64,000 nt of DNA from Phlyctochytrium arcticum (taxonomy: Eukaryota; Chytridiomycota; Chytridiomycetes; Chytridiales; Chytridiaceae). The notes below the pieces were generated by a model. It ran no database searches and had not been told where the DNA came from. It saw only the letters and a program-made list of their open reading frames with translations. Location of the stretch: the NCBI GenBank assembly GCA_025602905.1, contig JAHLKI010000036.1, positions 178,655 to 242,654 of the forward strand, given 5' to 3'. Shown piece by piece: positions 1-9,351 of the stretch. A program made the position numbers and the translations under genes. Positions within the stretch are counted from its first letter, which is position 1. Every line of letters starts with the position of its first letter.

Positions 1-360
1 TCAGTGGCTCAGATATTGTGGCCGAAAGCACAATATCTTCTGACCAACATACATAGGGGCAGCAGAACAGCCCTTTGATAATACTGGCCGGACTTCTTTG
101 CCCGGGTTGCCCAGCTTCCGGAAATTTCAAAATTTTGTTCGAGTTCTCCTCTTGATCTTGGAAAATTGGAATAACAGATGAGTCGGCTGGTTGGAGGAGG
201 CCAATTGCGCACGGCGGGAAGTACCCGGCTGCTGTTTTGGTCTCGTTGAGACCATCTTCAAGCTCCAGTGATTGGTTGTGGGCGCTTCAAATGTCAATCA
301 GATTGTCAAGTGATTGTAGGGTTTCCCCGGTTTTCTGCTGTGGGAATGTAAACAAAATAC
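1..360. other. Intergenic flank left of the retrotransposon
   Basis: No convincing coding region. A short minus-strand ORF (9-212) has no recognisable motif. The only structure seen is the hairpin at 11-38. The block ends at the GGTAA target duplication (361-365) of the copia element. Confidence 0.5.
11..38. repeat. Perfect inverted repeat / hairpin
   Basis: AGATATTGTG at 11-20 is followed by an 8-nt spacer and the exact reverse complement CACAATATCT at 29-38. No T-run follows it and no gene ends beside it, so its role is unknown. Confidence 0.6.
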
Positions 361-365
361 GGTAA

Positions 366-573
366 TGTTGTAATGTTGTTTATGGAGATCACTGTTTGAC
401 AGCCAACTATGTGTGCGTATGCTTTGGTTCTCGATCTCGTTGTCTATTCAGTTATCGAGTAAAGTTCTTCAACACTCAACCAGGTCTATCCTCCCTAGCG
501 GAGTTACTAATACATGTGTTTACGTAATGCATAAGGATCTCGAATGGTCATCTCATTGACCGAATTCATAACA
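366..573 (-). repeat. 3' LTR of the copia element
   Basis: Matches 11033-11240 with only a few differences and starts directly after the GGTAA target duplication. Near identity of the two LTRs implies a fairly recent insertion, although the coding region is already broken. Confidence 0.93.
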
Positions 574-584
574 CTCCCCCTGAG
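574..584 (-). promoter_or_regulatory. Polypurine tract of the copia element
   Basis: On the minus strand CTCAGGGGGAG lies directly against the 3' LTR. This is the position and composition of the plus-strand primer of LTR retrotransposons. Confidence 0.75.
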
Positions 585-743
585 CATGAGAGTATCCTAT
601 GCTGTGTCCGCTATGCCCTATGTTCTTTGACTTGCATGCGGCCACTTCCTCTCAAATATCAGCCTAATCAAAACCCCAACCGGTAAAAACCATAAGAATG
701 GTACAAAACCTGCGAAAGGGAAAAAGTACTGATCACAACTTGT

Positions 744-937
744 TCATAAGTTGAGGAGAGCTAATCTTCGAAGTCCAATTCCTTCGCACAGTCGATGGTG
801 ATCGGCGTACGGTAAAGCTTTTGTGAACAAGTCCGCCAGATTTTCTGATGACGGGACTTGAATAATATCCACTATTCCTTGTTTCTGAAGATCATGCGCA
901 GCAAAATATTTCATATCAATAGGTTTCGTTGCATCAG
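744..937 (-). pseudogene. C-terminal end of copia RNase H
   Basis: Read on the minus strand from 937 the frame gives PIDMKYFAAHDLQKQG, then ENLADLFTKALPYAD, and stops at TGA (744-746). The LADLFTKALP tail is the conserved end of copia polyproteins. The first roughly 110 residues of RNase H, between the end of RT at 6599 and this fragment, are missing and are replaced by the block 938-6598. The gene is therefore not functional. Confidence 0.85.
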
Positions 938-1162
938 TTCACCATTGGCTCGACCGCGGAAGGAGCTGCCAACCTCTTGAGGTTCGGTGAGTACCTGCAC
1001 GATGAGGTTATGCCGGCCTGCATGTTCGTGAATGAGCTGTTGGCTCGGAAGAAAGGGCCGAACGTTGAACTTGTTGAATCGCTGCCAAAGATGCGTCCGG
1101 CAACCCTTTTTTCGCGCGTGTCAACGGCACCATTCACGCCAGGACGCAAGGCTGCCCGTTGA
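938..1162 (+). pseudogene. Truncated 3' end of the insert gene
   Basis: Encodes the last 74 residues of the protein at 3424-5144 (FTIGSTAEGAANLLRFGEYL onward, ending PGRKAAR). It begins abruptly at the copia junction. It lacks the putative nuclease core and has no start of its own. It is a partial copy created when the unit was cut at the insertion edge. Confidence 0.85.
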
Positions 1163-1435
1163 ATTTGTATCTCGTCGTAATCCTATAAATTCTTTTGTTT
1201 TGTGTCGTGTCCTGTCTTGTCTCTTCCCTTTTCTCAATACATGCTTTCCTTGATTCCAATTTTGAAATCAGACATACATCAAACCACGATTTTTCATAGT
1301 AAACTCGTGAGTTACTATCAAACTTGGTGGCGAATTTCATCTGCAACAGTGTGCACCCCGTATCTACATTCCTTCATTGTGACTTTGCGTTCTGACTTTT
1401 AGGTTCTGCGTAACTCACACTTATTTCCCACAGTT

Positions 1436-1774
1436 TCACACTTTCTCACACTTTGCCCTGGGATCACAATGAATTTCGGCTAGAACAAATCCAAAATAAT
1501 TATCTAAGTTAGGATCATCAGTATAGATGGCATCACCGGTTGGCATTGGTTGAGAAGCCATGATAGAAGGATATAAACTCACAACATCATAGTAATAACC
1601 ATCACGAACACGTCGTCGAACAGGACGCGACGTGTCAGATCGCGGCTGACCCGAACCTGGATCTATTCGTATGATGTTTCCTGGACTTTCTATTGGTCGC
1701 AAAGTTCTTACTATGCACTTCCTGGATACTAAAGCATTTGGTATGTGTATGTGATGAGATGAGATTATTGACAA
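1436..1774 (-). pseudogene. Fragment of protein-primed B-family DNA polymerase (copy 1)
   Basis: The frame contains GYYYDVVSLYPSIM, the motif A signature DxxSLYPS of family-B polymerases. It is followed by QPMPTGDAIYTDD and FGFVLAEIHCDP. That combination (YYxD..SLYP, MPxGD, FGFxxxEI) is characteristic of dpo genes of fungal mitochondrial linear plasmids. Only about 110 residues remain: exonuclease motifs, motifs B and C and the TPR insertions are absent. It is a relic, not a gene. A Polinton-type PolB is the main alternative; the MPxGD and FGF pattern favours the plasmid type. Confidence 0.7.
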
Positions 1775-2616
1775 CTTTCAAGGAGAGCTTTTCCATCATC
1801 CGGCTTGTCCGTCCGCAAGGGCCGCTGGAAAACTATGGCTGCACAGGTCTGGAGTGACATGGTATGAATCTGCTATCTAGCCACTCGTCAAATCATGTTT
1901 ACTCATCCCCCTCGTAGAACAAACCCAAGCGACACACCGCATTTCCCTTGGTGTTCAGGATATGATTTCCACATTTGAATAGGCAGTTCAATTGTTGAGA
2001 GTTGCTTCGAGTTGCTTCGTGATCCAACTTCATCCAAGCCAGACTTCCCGCTCGGCCATTGTTCCCGCTGCAGTCTCTCCCGGTCATAAAGAGGCCCATC
2101 GATTATCGTAAATTCCGTACACATCGTGCACATCTTTCAGTCCAATTAGCCCCCAACGAAACAAGAAACCATGGCACCTCCTAAGATTCTGTCGACAGTG
2201 AGATTGCTGAATGAAGTGTGTGTGTGGGTATCTGTCTGTGTGGAATGTATGTATGAAGGGTCTATATGATCAAGTAAATGTGTTTGTGATCGTTTTGAAA
2301 TTTTTGACCGGCTGCAAGATGAAGACGTCAAGCAAAGTGCCTGCTAGGGCACAGATGTATAATGTTTAGACAAAATTTGCACAGAATAACCGTGTTCCAA
2401 TAATCTCGATTGAACGCCAGATCATATCAATCACAACTAAAAACCACAATGCTAAAGTCCCAGGTCAAAGCGTACAGGCGGCCCTCGGAGATGAAAAGGA
2501 AGAAAACGCATTAATTAGTAACTTGCATGAAAGCAACCATGCCACAGCTTGTACAAAGTCTTTTTCCTGAAGGAGCCGAATGCCACAACACGCGTGCCCA
2601 ACCGCCGTAGAGGAGG
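1775..2616. other. Non-coding remainder of repeat copy 1
   Basis: No ORF here has a recognisable motif. A short TG-rich stretch lies at about 2216-2245. The same sequence recurs at 5757-6598. Confidence 0.5.
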
Positions 2617-3423
2617 GGCCCAGGTGAGCGTGACACTTTTATCACAAACCACTTCCATCCTGGAAATACTTTGCGTCGGACATCCCGAGCCGAACAACAC
2701 ACCATGTGGGGCCAATTATGCACCTCAGTGACCGAGCCACGCCCAAAAAAACTTTTGGTTCAGGAAAGGTTGAGCAACCTGTCAGTCGGCACCAGGAAGG
2801 CCAAACACCGCGCCATCAGACGCCGTAGGGAAAGATTTCAGGGTGCCCAACAATCTTTTCACAGCAGTAGATGAGCTCTTCCCACTGCGCCTGAATGCCC
2901 AAGCCCCAGCTCCATCTCTTGGTATAACTTAGCCCATATAAAATGAGGAGATGAAACCGCGGCAAGCCGGGAGGAGCCCGATACTGCCAAGCGCTCGAAA
3001 ATTTATGTGGTTGCGGAGTATAACGAACCTGACAATTCCTATGAGCAGGTGCGTCCGACGAAACCGCGAGCAGTATGAGCGCAAGGTGCTTTACAGGCTA
3101 GGACTTGGTGATTGTGAGCGAGGGGACAAGATAAACGTCAGAATTCATAAAGGCAACGTACGCTGTTCGAAAGTCCCGGCCGCTTTTGAACGCTACCGAC
3201 AAACAGCTTGTGACAAGATGCGATGGAAGTGAAAAGATGGGATTGAAGCGCGAGTGCCGCGGTCAGGGACACTTTTTATAGGGGCCAAGCCGCCAAGGTC
3301 GGGGGGGCCCAGTCATGGACTCAGGCTCGAAAGTGGCAAAGTCATAACAACGCGCGACGCGGTTGCGCGCGAGTCGCGACGCGGATCGCTGGGGATCGGG
3401 ACATCTATCGACAGCCATACGCA
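2617..3423. other. Unit-specific leader upstream of the insert gene
   Basis: Present once in the insert. It has small ORFs (for example 2951-3232) without recognisable motifs, and TATA-like tracts near 2936 and 3275. It presumably holds the promoter of the gene at 3424. Nothing else could be identified. Confidence 0.4.
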
Positions 3424-5144
3424 ATGCGGTCTTTTACTTCAGCAGCGAGAGTAAAGTATCTGTTGTACAAGCTGGGGAGTGGCACCCTCAGTCCGCTCGC
3501 TTATGTGAAGCGATTTCTTCTTGCTGAAGGGGGTGAAGCCAACGCCCGTGCTGACTTTGAGACGGCGTTGCGAATTGTGGGCGAGAGAGGGTTCGACGGT
3601 TTCAGAGGCGATACCAGAACTATTGTGGAAGCAAACTTCGAGAGGGTCAAGGCGCACAATGTAAGTCATCCATGATTCGTCTGGAAAACGCTAATTGTCG
3701 GAAACTAACGTCATCTATCATTCTCAAACAGTATGAAGGCGATGCGGGATGGACCACATACTTCTCGGAGGTATCGACCAGATCAGGGCTCACAACGCAA
3801 GTGAGGCGCGGTCATGTTGCAATTGGGGAAATGTTGACGCGGCAGTACGAAGCCGAAGTCCAGGGCGTGGACGTGGGGGCGGTGGGGGCGGTGGGGGCGG
3901 GCCATGGCGATGCCGCTGGGGAGGATGGGGAGGGTGAAGCATCGGGATCACGAAGGAAACGGTCCACGCCCGAGGAGTGGGCGGATTCCCAGACCAAGAA
4001 AGCCCGAGAGACCGTGGACCTGAGAGATGGCCAAGCGTACACCAGTGAGCAGCTGGAGATGTGGGCGCAAGACTCACCGATTGTCCAAGGGTACATTGAT
4101 CGCGCCCGAGTCTTCATGGGGACCCAGGACGTCGGCTTGAAGCAGCGAGGCCGCCACCTGCTGCGATTACTGAAAAGCACAGGGGTGCTGGAGAAAGAGG
4201 TGCTGGAGACGGTCTGGGCTGAGATGCCGCAACTCTCTGTCATGGCGGCAACAGTTCCACGAGCATATGATGTCAAAGGCATACGGAGGGCCTTTTCCGA
4301 TGATCCACCAGCCACCAGACTCGTTCAGGACATGGTCAGAGAGAACGTTCTGGTTCGACCAACCAGTCTGTGGGCGTGGTGGAAGAATGGTCCGGAGCTG
4401 ACGAAGATGACTCAGGCAAGTGTCTGGGCACTGATTGGTCTAGCTGTCAAGATGCCGACGGCCGCGGCTTTAGACGAACAGGACGTTCGTAGTGTTTGGG
4501 CGAATGCCATTCGCATGGCTCTTCCATGTAGCCAGGAGTCGGGTATTGGCATCTCGCTCGAATTCCAGCACGATTTCGAGCTGGATGACGATACCTCTAC
4601 GACAAAAAAGTCCGACGTCACGATCTATGTGACCGGCAGCTCCATCAAGATGAAGAAAGTGGGTGAATGCATCCTAGAAGTGGCCAAAGAAGAACCAGAC
4701 TTGCGTGGTGGCTGCGTCCACAAAGATCACATCAAGACTCCGGGTGAGGTCAGTCAGCAGATTATATCCCTGTTGTCCGCGACTTGGGTTGGAGAGGATG
4801 ATTTGAAGAACATCCATTTCCACTACGGCCTGGTGTCCAAATGGACAGCCCAGTGCTTTGTTGTGAAGGTTGTGTGGGTAGACGCAAAACTCTGGTTTGT
4901 TCAGACGCCAGGGCCGCGCTTCACCATTGGCTCGACCGCGAAGGGAGCTGCCGACCTCTTGAGGTTCGGTGAGTACCTGCACGATGAGGTTATGCCGGCC
5001 TGCATGTTCGTGAATGAGCTGTTGGCTCGGAAGAAAGGGCCGAACGTTGAACTTGTTGAATCGCTGCCAAAGATGCGTCCGGCAACCCTTTTTTCGCGCG
5101 TGTCAACGGCACCATTCACGCCAGGACGCAAGGCTGCCCGTTGA
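3424..5144 (+). CDS. Unidentified 549-aa protein with possible PD-(D/E)XK-like core
   Basis: Two exons, 3424-3660 and 3732-5144, joined across a canonical intron (GTAAGT...CAG, 71 bp), give 549 residues. The N-terminal 75 residues are mostly helical in composition. A Gly/Val/Asp-rich linker and a basic KRSTPEEW patch follow near residues 115-150. A C-terminal region has KKSDVTIYV and then GECILEVAKEE about 20 residues later. The spacing D-x(n)-E-x2-K resembles a restriction-endonuclease-like core, but the last motif is ExxK rather than ExK, so this is inference. It lacks the N-terminal motif of Crinkler effectors. A second, truncated 3' end lies at 938-1162. I do not recognise the family. Confidence 0.6.
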
Positions 5145-6598
5145 ATTTGTATCTCGTCGTAATCCTATAAATTCTTTTGTTTTGTGTCGTGTCCTGTCTT
5201 GTCTCTTCCCTTTTCTCAATACATGCTTTCCTTGATTCCAATTTTGAAATCAGACATACATCAAACCACGATTTTTCATAGTAAACTCGTGAGTTACTAT
5301 CAAACTTGGTGGCGAATTTCATCTGCAACAGTGTGCACCCCGTATCTACATTCCTTCATTGTGACTTTTCGTTCTGACTTTTAGGTTCTGCGTAACTCAC
5401 ACTTATTTCCCACAGTTTCACACTTTCTCACACTTTGCCCTGGGATCACAATGAATTTCGGCTAGAACAAATCCAAAATAATTATCTAAGTTAGGATCAT
5501 CAGTATAGATGGCATCACCGGTTGGCATTGGTTGAGAAGCCATGATAGAAGGATATAAACTCACAACATCATAGTAATAACCATCACGAACACGTCGTCG
5601 AACAGGACGCGACGTGTCAGATCGCGGCTGACCCGAACCTGGATCTATTCGTATGATGTTTCCTGGACTTTCTATTGGTCGCAAAGTTCTTACTATGCAC
5701 TTCCTGGATACTAAAGCATTTGGTATGTGTATGTGATGAGATGAGATTATTGACAACTTTCAAGGAGAGCTTTTCCATCATCCGGCTTGTCCGTCCGCAA
5801 GGGCCGCTGGAAAACTATGGCTGCACAGGTCTGGAGTGACATGGTATGAATCTGCTATCTAGCCACTCGTCAAATCATGTTTACTCATCCCCCTCGTAGA
5901 ACAAACCCAAGCGACACACCGCATTTCCCTTGGTGTTCAGGATATGATTTCCACATTTGAATAGGCAGTTCAATTGTTGAGAGTTGCTTCGAGTTGCTTC
6001 GTGATCCAACTTCATCCAAGCCAGACTTCCCGCTCGGCCATTGTTCCCGCTGCAGTCTCTCCCGGTCATAAAGAGGCCCATCGATTATCGTAAATTCCGT
6101 ACACATCGTGCACATCTTTCAGTCCAATTAGCCCCCAACGAAACAAGAAACCATGGCACCTCCTAAGATTCTGTCGACAGTGAGATTGCTGAATGAAGTG
6201 TGTGTGTGGGTATCTGTCTGTGTGGAATGTATGTATGAAGGGTCTATATGATCAAGTAAATGTGTTTGTGATCGTTTTGAAATTTTTGACCGGCTGCAAG
6301 ATGAAGACGTCAAGCAAAGTGCCTGCTAGGGCACAGATGTATAATGTTTAGACAAAATTTGCACAGAATAACCGTGTTCCAATAATCTCGATTGAACGCC
6401 AGATCATATCAATCACAACTAAAAACCACAATGCTAAAGTCCCAGGTCAAAGCGTACAGGCGGCCCTCGGAGATGAAAAGGAAGAAAACGCATTAATTAG
6501 TAACTTGCATGAAAGCAACCATGCCACAGCTTGTACAAAGTCTTTTTCCTGAAGGAGCCGAATGCCACAACACGCGTGCCCAACCGCCGTAGAGGAGG
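4920..6598. repeat. Direct repeat copy 2 (1,679 bp)
   Basis: Second copy of 938-2616. It starts inside the coding sequence of the gene at 3424-5144 and ends exactly at the copia junction at 6598/6599. Everything after 5144 in it is without an intact gene. Confidence 0.95.
5418..5756 (-). pseudogene. Fragment of protein-primed B-family DNA polymerase (copy 2)
   Basis: Same sequence as the fragment at 1436-1774, lying 273 bp after the stop of the insert gene and on the opposite strand. Motif A (DVVSLYPSI) is intact but no other polymerase motif is present within the unit. Confidence 0.7.
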
Positions 6599-8042
6599 TG
6601 TCATAGTGCATAACCTCATAACCTGTGGTTGTAACGAGGCTATTTTCAAGTATGCACTGTGACAGTGTTTCTGAAGATAACGGTTCCTCCCCCGCTTCTC
6701 GAGGTCGGTAGATATCTTTCCGAATGTCTAAAGATCGCACGGCCATTGGGGTTGTAGCCGGGTTTGCGTTCTCATGATGGAACCGTTTCAGAATCTTCTT
6801 GATATACGTTGTTTGGTGCATGAATATGCCACCTCCCTTGATAGGTGTAATCTGGATCCCAATGCAAAATCTCGTTTCGCCTAGATCCTTCATTTCGAAC
6901 TCTTCCTTAAGTACAGAACTTGTGGATTCGAGGTCAATGTCTGTTCCTATGAGGTTCATATCATCAACATAGACTGCGATAATAACATAACCCGTCGTGG
7001 TGGTTTTCGTAAATACACACGGGCATATCGCGCTTGTTTTTTAACCACGTTGAATCAGGATATCTTTCAATCTCTGATACCACATACGTCCTGACTGTTT
7101 TAGTCCGTAAAGTGATCTGTTGACTGGTACTACTTGGTCCAGATTTCTGTTCTTTGCGCCAGACGACTTCATCAATGCGCCCGCAGACGACTTTGTCAAT
7201 GCACCCGCAGGCGACTTTATCAATGCGCCCGCAGACGACTTTGTCAATGCGCCCGCAGACGACTTAAGGCCAGAGTGATTATTCAACTTTGTCAGCACAC
7301 CCGCAGATGTGTGACGCAACAATTCTGGGCCTGCTTTTACCGCAGCCTGGACCTTACTTGGCAACGATGGCTGGTATCCAGCTGAATGAGTCTTAGGCGT
7401 CCCTTCGACCAGCTGAATAACCCCTCGCGCATCAAGCGTCCCTCGAACTTGTTGCCGCTCCCCATGAGCCGCAACTCCATGGGTGCGTTTCACTTCTGCC
7501 GAGGTCACAGTAGCCGCAACTCCCTGTGCCTTTCGCTGCCCAGAAGCCGCAACTTCTTGGGAGCTTGACAATACTACTGATGTCACAGACGCCGCAGCGT
7601 CCTGTGTCTGTAATGAGAGCAATCGCTCTTCCATACCGTCCGGTACACGCATGTACACGGCAGCATCCATAAGGCCGTACAGATACGCTGTCACGACATC
7701 CATAAGTCTCGCTCGGACTTCTTCTTCCACACTATGACCCATCAGATATCTGAACGTCGTTCCGTCCATAGCTGGCGAGTAGGTTTCATCATAATCGATG
7801 CCATACCGCTGGGTGTAACCTTGAGCCACTAATCTGGCTTTGTAACGAATAACGATGCCCTGATCGTTTCGTTTTCTAACGAACACCCATCGATATCCTA
7901 CAGGAGTCACTCCTTGGGGAGTGTCAATGATGTCTCCAAAAACTTCACGCTTCATTAGTGAGTCTAATTCGGAGTTAATGGCTTTCTGCCATTCCGGCCA
8001 ATCTGGTCGGCTCATTGCTTCTTGGACCGTTCTAGGTTCCAC
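6599..8042 (-). pseudogene. Copia reverse transcriptase, broken
   Basis: The minus-strand frame from 8042 shows the copia RT: WQKAINSELDSL, YRWVFVRKRN, YKARLVAQGYTQ, DETYSPA, then LMDVVTAYLYG and VYMRVPDG. After an unusual insertion of about 170 residues it resumes at NRSLYGLKQSGRMWYQRL. An in-frame TAA (7038-7040) stands where a Tyr codon would be expected, ahead of the catalytic IIAVYVDDMNLIG. The frame then runs through DLGETRFCIGIQI and TTYIKKIL to YEVMHYDTS. There it is cut by the foreign insert just before RNase H. All RT catalytic motifs remain, but the stop and truncation make it a pseudogene. Confidence 0.9.
7118..7630 (-). repeat. Repetitive low-complexity insertion inside the RT domain
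   Basis: Between VPDGM and NRSLYGLK, normally separated by only 10-25 residues in copia RT, lie about 170 residues. They include four tandem copies of an 8-residue unit close to KSSAGALT, encoded by a 24-bp repeat (7174-7269). Weaker repeats such as QEVAAS, QGVAAT and HGVAAH also occur. The reading frame is kept throughout. Confidence 0.8.
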
Positions 8043-8061
8043 TTCATCATCGCCAATGAGT

Positions 8062-9351
8062 TCAATACTTTTCGTTCGTGTCTGTGGTTGAGTTTCTGCT
8101 TCGGCTGAATCCCACTGCTATAGCCGCAGCTAAAGCAAATTGTTCATCAATAACAATATCTTCTCTATTCCATACTTCGCCCGTCAAACTGAAGTGGAAG
8201 GCAGCTTCTGATGAGAGTACATTGGTCTCTTCCTCTTCTTCTTCTGAGTCTGATCCATTTTCTGCATCAGCAAGAATCTGTGCTCGAGTTCGTCGCTTTC
8301 TTGGAACCTTGTCCTTCTGTCCGGCTGGACGTCCTCGTCCACGTCGGATCGGGGCTGAAGCGTTAGCTGGCGGATTTAGAGAGGGTTTGACTGCTTGAGG
8401 TATGTTCTCAATTTCTAGAGGTGAACGAACGATCTTTGCTGCATCATTGAAAGCATCCGGTAATTGTTCTGCAATCCGGTTGAGTGAGATGATTCGATCC
8501 ACTTCCAAATCGCATTGAGAAGTCCTGGGATCAATCATTCGTGAAGATTCTACGTCTTCAATAGTCCATTCCTTTGATGTAGCTTGTTTTGCTAAGTCTC
8601 CCCCTAAGCTAGGAAAAATGGACTCGTCAAATTGACAGTCGGCGAATCTTCCTTGGAATTTCTCCCCCGTTGTGGGTTCCAAGTAGCGTATGGTAGAGGC
8701 AGATTCGAATCCGACATAGATACCCAGTCTGCGCTGGGGTCCCATTTTCGTACGTTGAGGCTTGGCAATTGGTACGTGTACTGCGCATCCAAATGTGCGT
8801 AGGTGTTGGATGTTGGGAGGTCGGCCTAGAGCCATTTCATACGGTGAAAGGTCGTTATATGCCGATGGTCGTAGATGCAGTAATGCCGCAGCATGCAGAA
8901 TAGCCCACCCCCAGCAGGAAGTAGGTAAATTGCTCTTCATCAGTAACGGTCTTGCCACCCATTGGAGTCGCTTGATCATAGCCTCCGCAAGTCCGTTTTG
9001 TGTATGCACTTCCGCAACCGGATGTTCGACTTTAATGCCTATCGACATGCAATAATTGTCGAAAGTCTTGGAAGAAAATCCTCCTGCTCCATCAAGTCGT
9101 ATAGATTGAATTGGATGTTCCGGGAAAAGTGCACGTAGTCGGATGATGGAGGCAAGCAGCCTCGGGTATGCTAATTTCCGAGATGAGAGTAGGCATACGT
9201 CCGACCACTTGGTTGATGCATCCAGAAGGACCATGAAATATCGAAACCCCCCGCTATTTGGGTTGATAGGTCCGCAGATGTCACCTTGAATCCTTTGCAA
9301 AAACACAGGTAATTCAGTGATCAGTCTAGATGGAGATGGACGGGTAATCAA
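8062..9351 (-). pseudogene. Copia integrase, frame-broken at both ends
   Basis: Contains the integrase catalytic core with the three acidic positions: QGDICGPI, IRLDGAGGFSSK and NGLAEAMIKRL (D, D, E). Conserved AAALLHLRPSA and FGCAVHVPI blocks follow, then a long acidic linker ending EEEEEETNVLSSE. The upstream zinc-binding HHCC motif is split: the His pair lies in the gag-protease frame and CAPCAKGK in this frame, one frameshift apart (about 9385-9420). The ORF ends at 8062 just before the RT frame starts at 8042. The combined pol is therefore non-functional as written. Confidence 0.9.

Larger units (their letters stand above)
938..2616. repeat. Direct repeat copy 1 (1,679 bp)
   Basis: Same as 4920-6598 except for a few substitutions, for example three in the first 50 bp and one near 1389. 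It carries the truncated 3' end of the gene that is complete at 3424-5144, the polymerase fragment and about 840 bp with no gene seen. Confidence 0.95.
938..6598. mobile_element. Foreign insert: 1.42 tandem copies of a 3,982-bp unit
   Basis: The block inside the copia element begins and ends with the same 1,679-bp sequence (938-2616 and 4920-6598, constant offset 3,982, only a few mismatches seen). Read left to right it passes through a 3,982-bp circularly permuted unit 1.42 times. The unit carries one spliced gene (3424-5144) and a plasmid-type DNA polymerase fragment. The repeats do not begin TG or end CA, no target duplication flanks the block, and copia sequence was lost at the junction. 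Integration of a circular or concatemeric molecule, or tandem duplication followed by truncation, fits better than LTR transposition. No known element name applies. Confidence 0.7.

Noticed and set aside
3749..3937. Gly-rich ORF in another frame of the insert gene
   Set aside because: Shadow of the GC-rich linker of the gene at 3424-5144.
3424..5144. Crinkler (CRN) effector
   Set aside because: No LxLFLAK-type N-terminus or DWL/HVLVxxP motif; only general resemblance to fungal accessory proteins.
938..6598. Block with long direct repeats as an LTR retrotransposon
   Set aside because: Repeats lack TG...CA ends, there is no TSD, no primer site or pol gene, and the left repeat starts inside a coding sequence.
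7156..7290. CRISPR-like short repeats
   Set aside because: The 24-bp units are contiguous, coding and lack spacers; the genome is eukaryotic.
7134..7568. Plus-strand repetitive Cys/Arg-rich ORFs
   Set aside because: They are the antisense of the repeat inside the copia RT, which is the supported frame.
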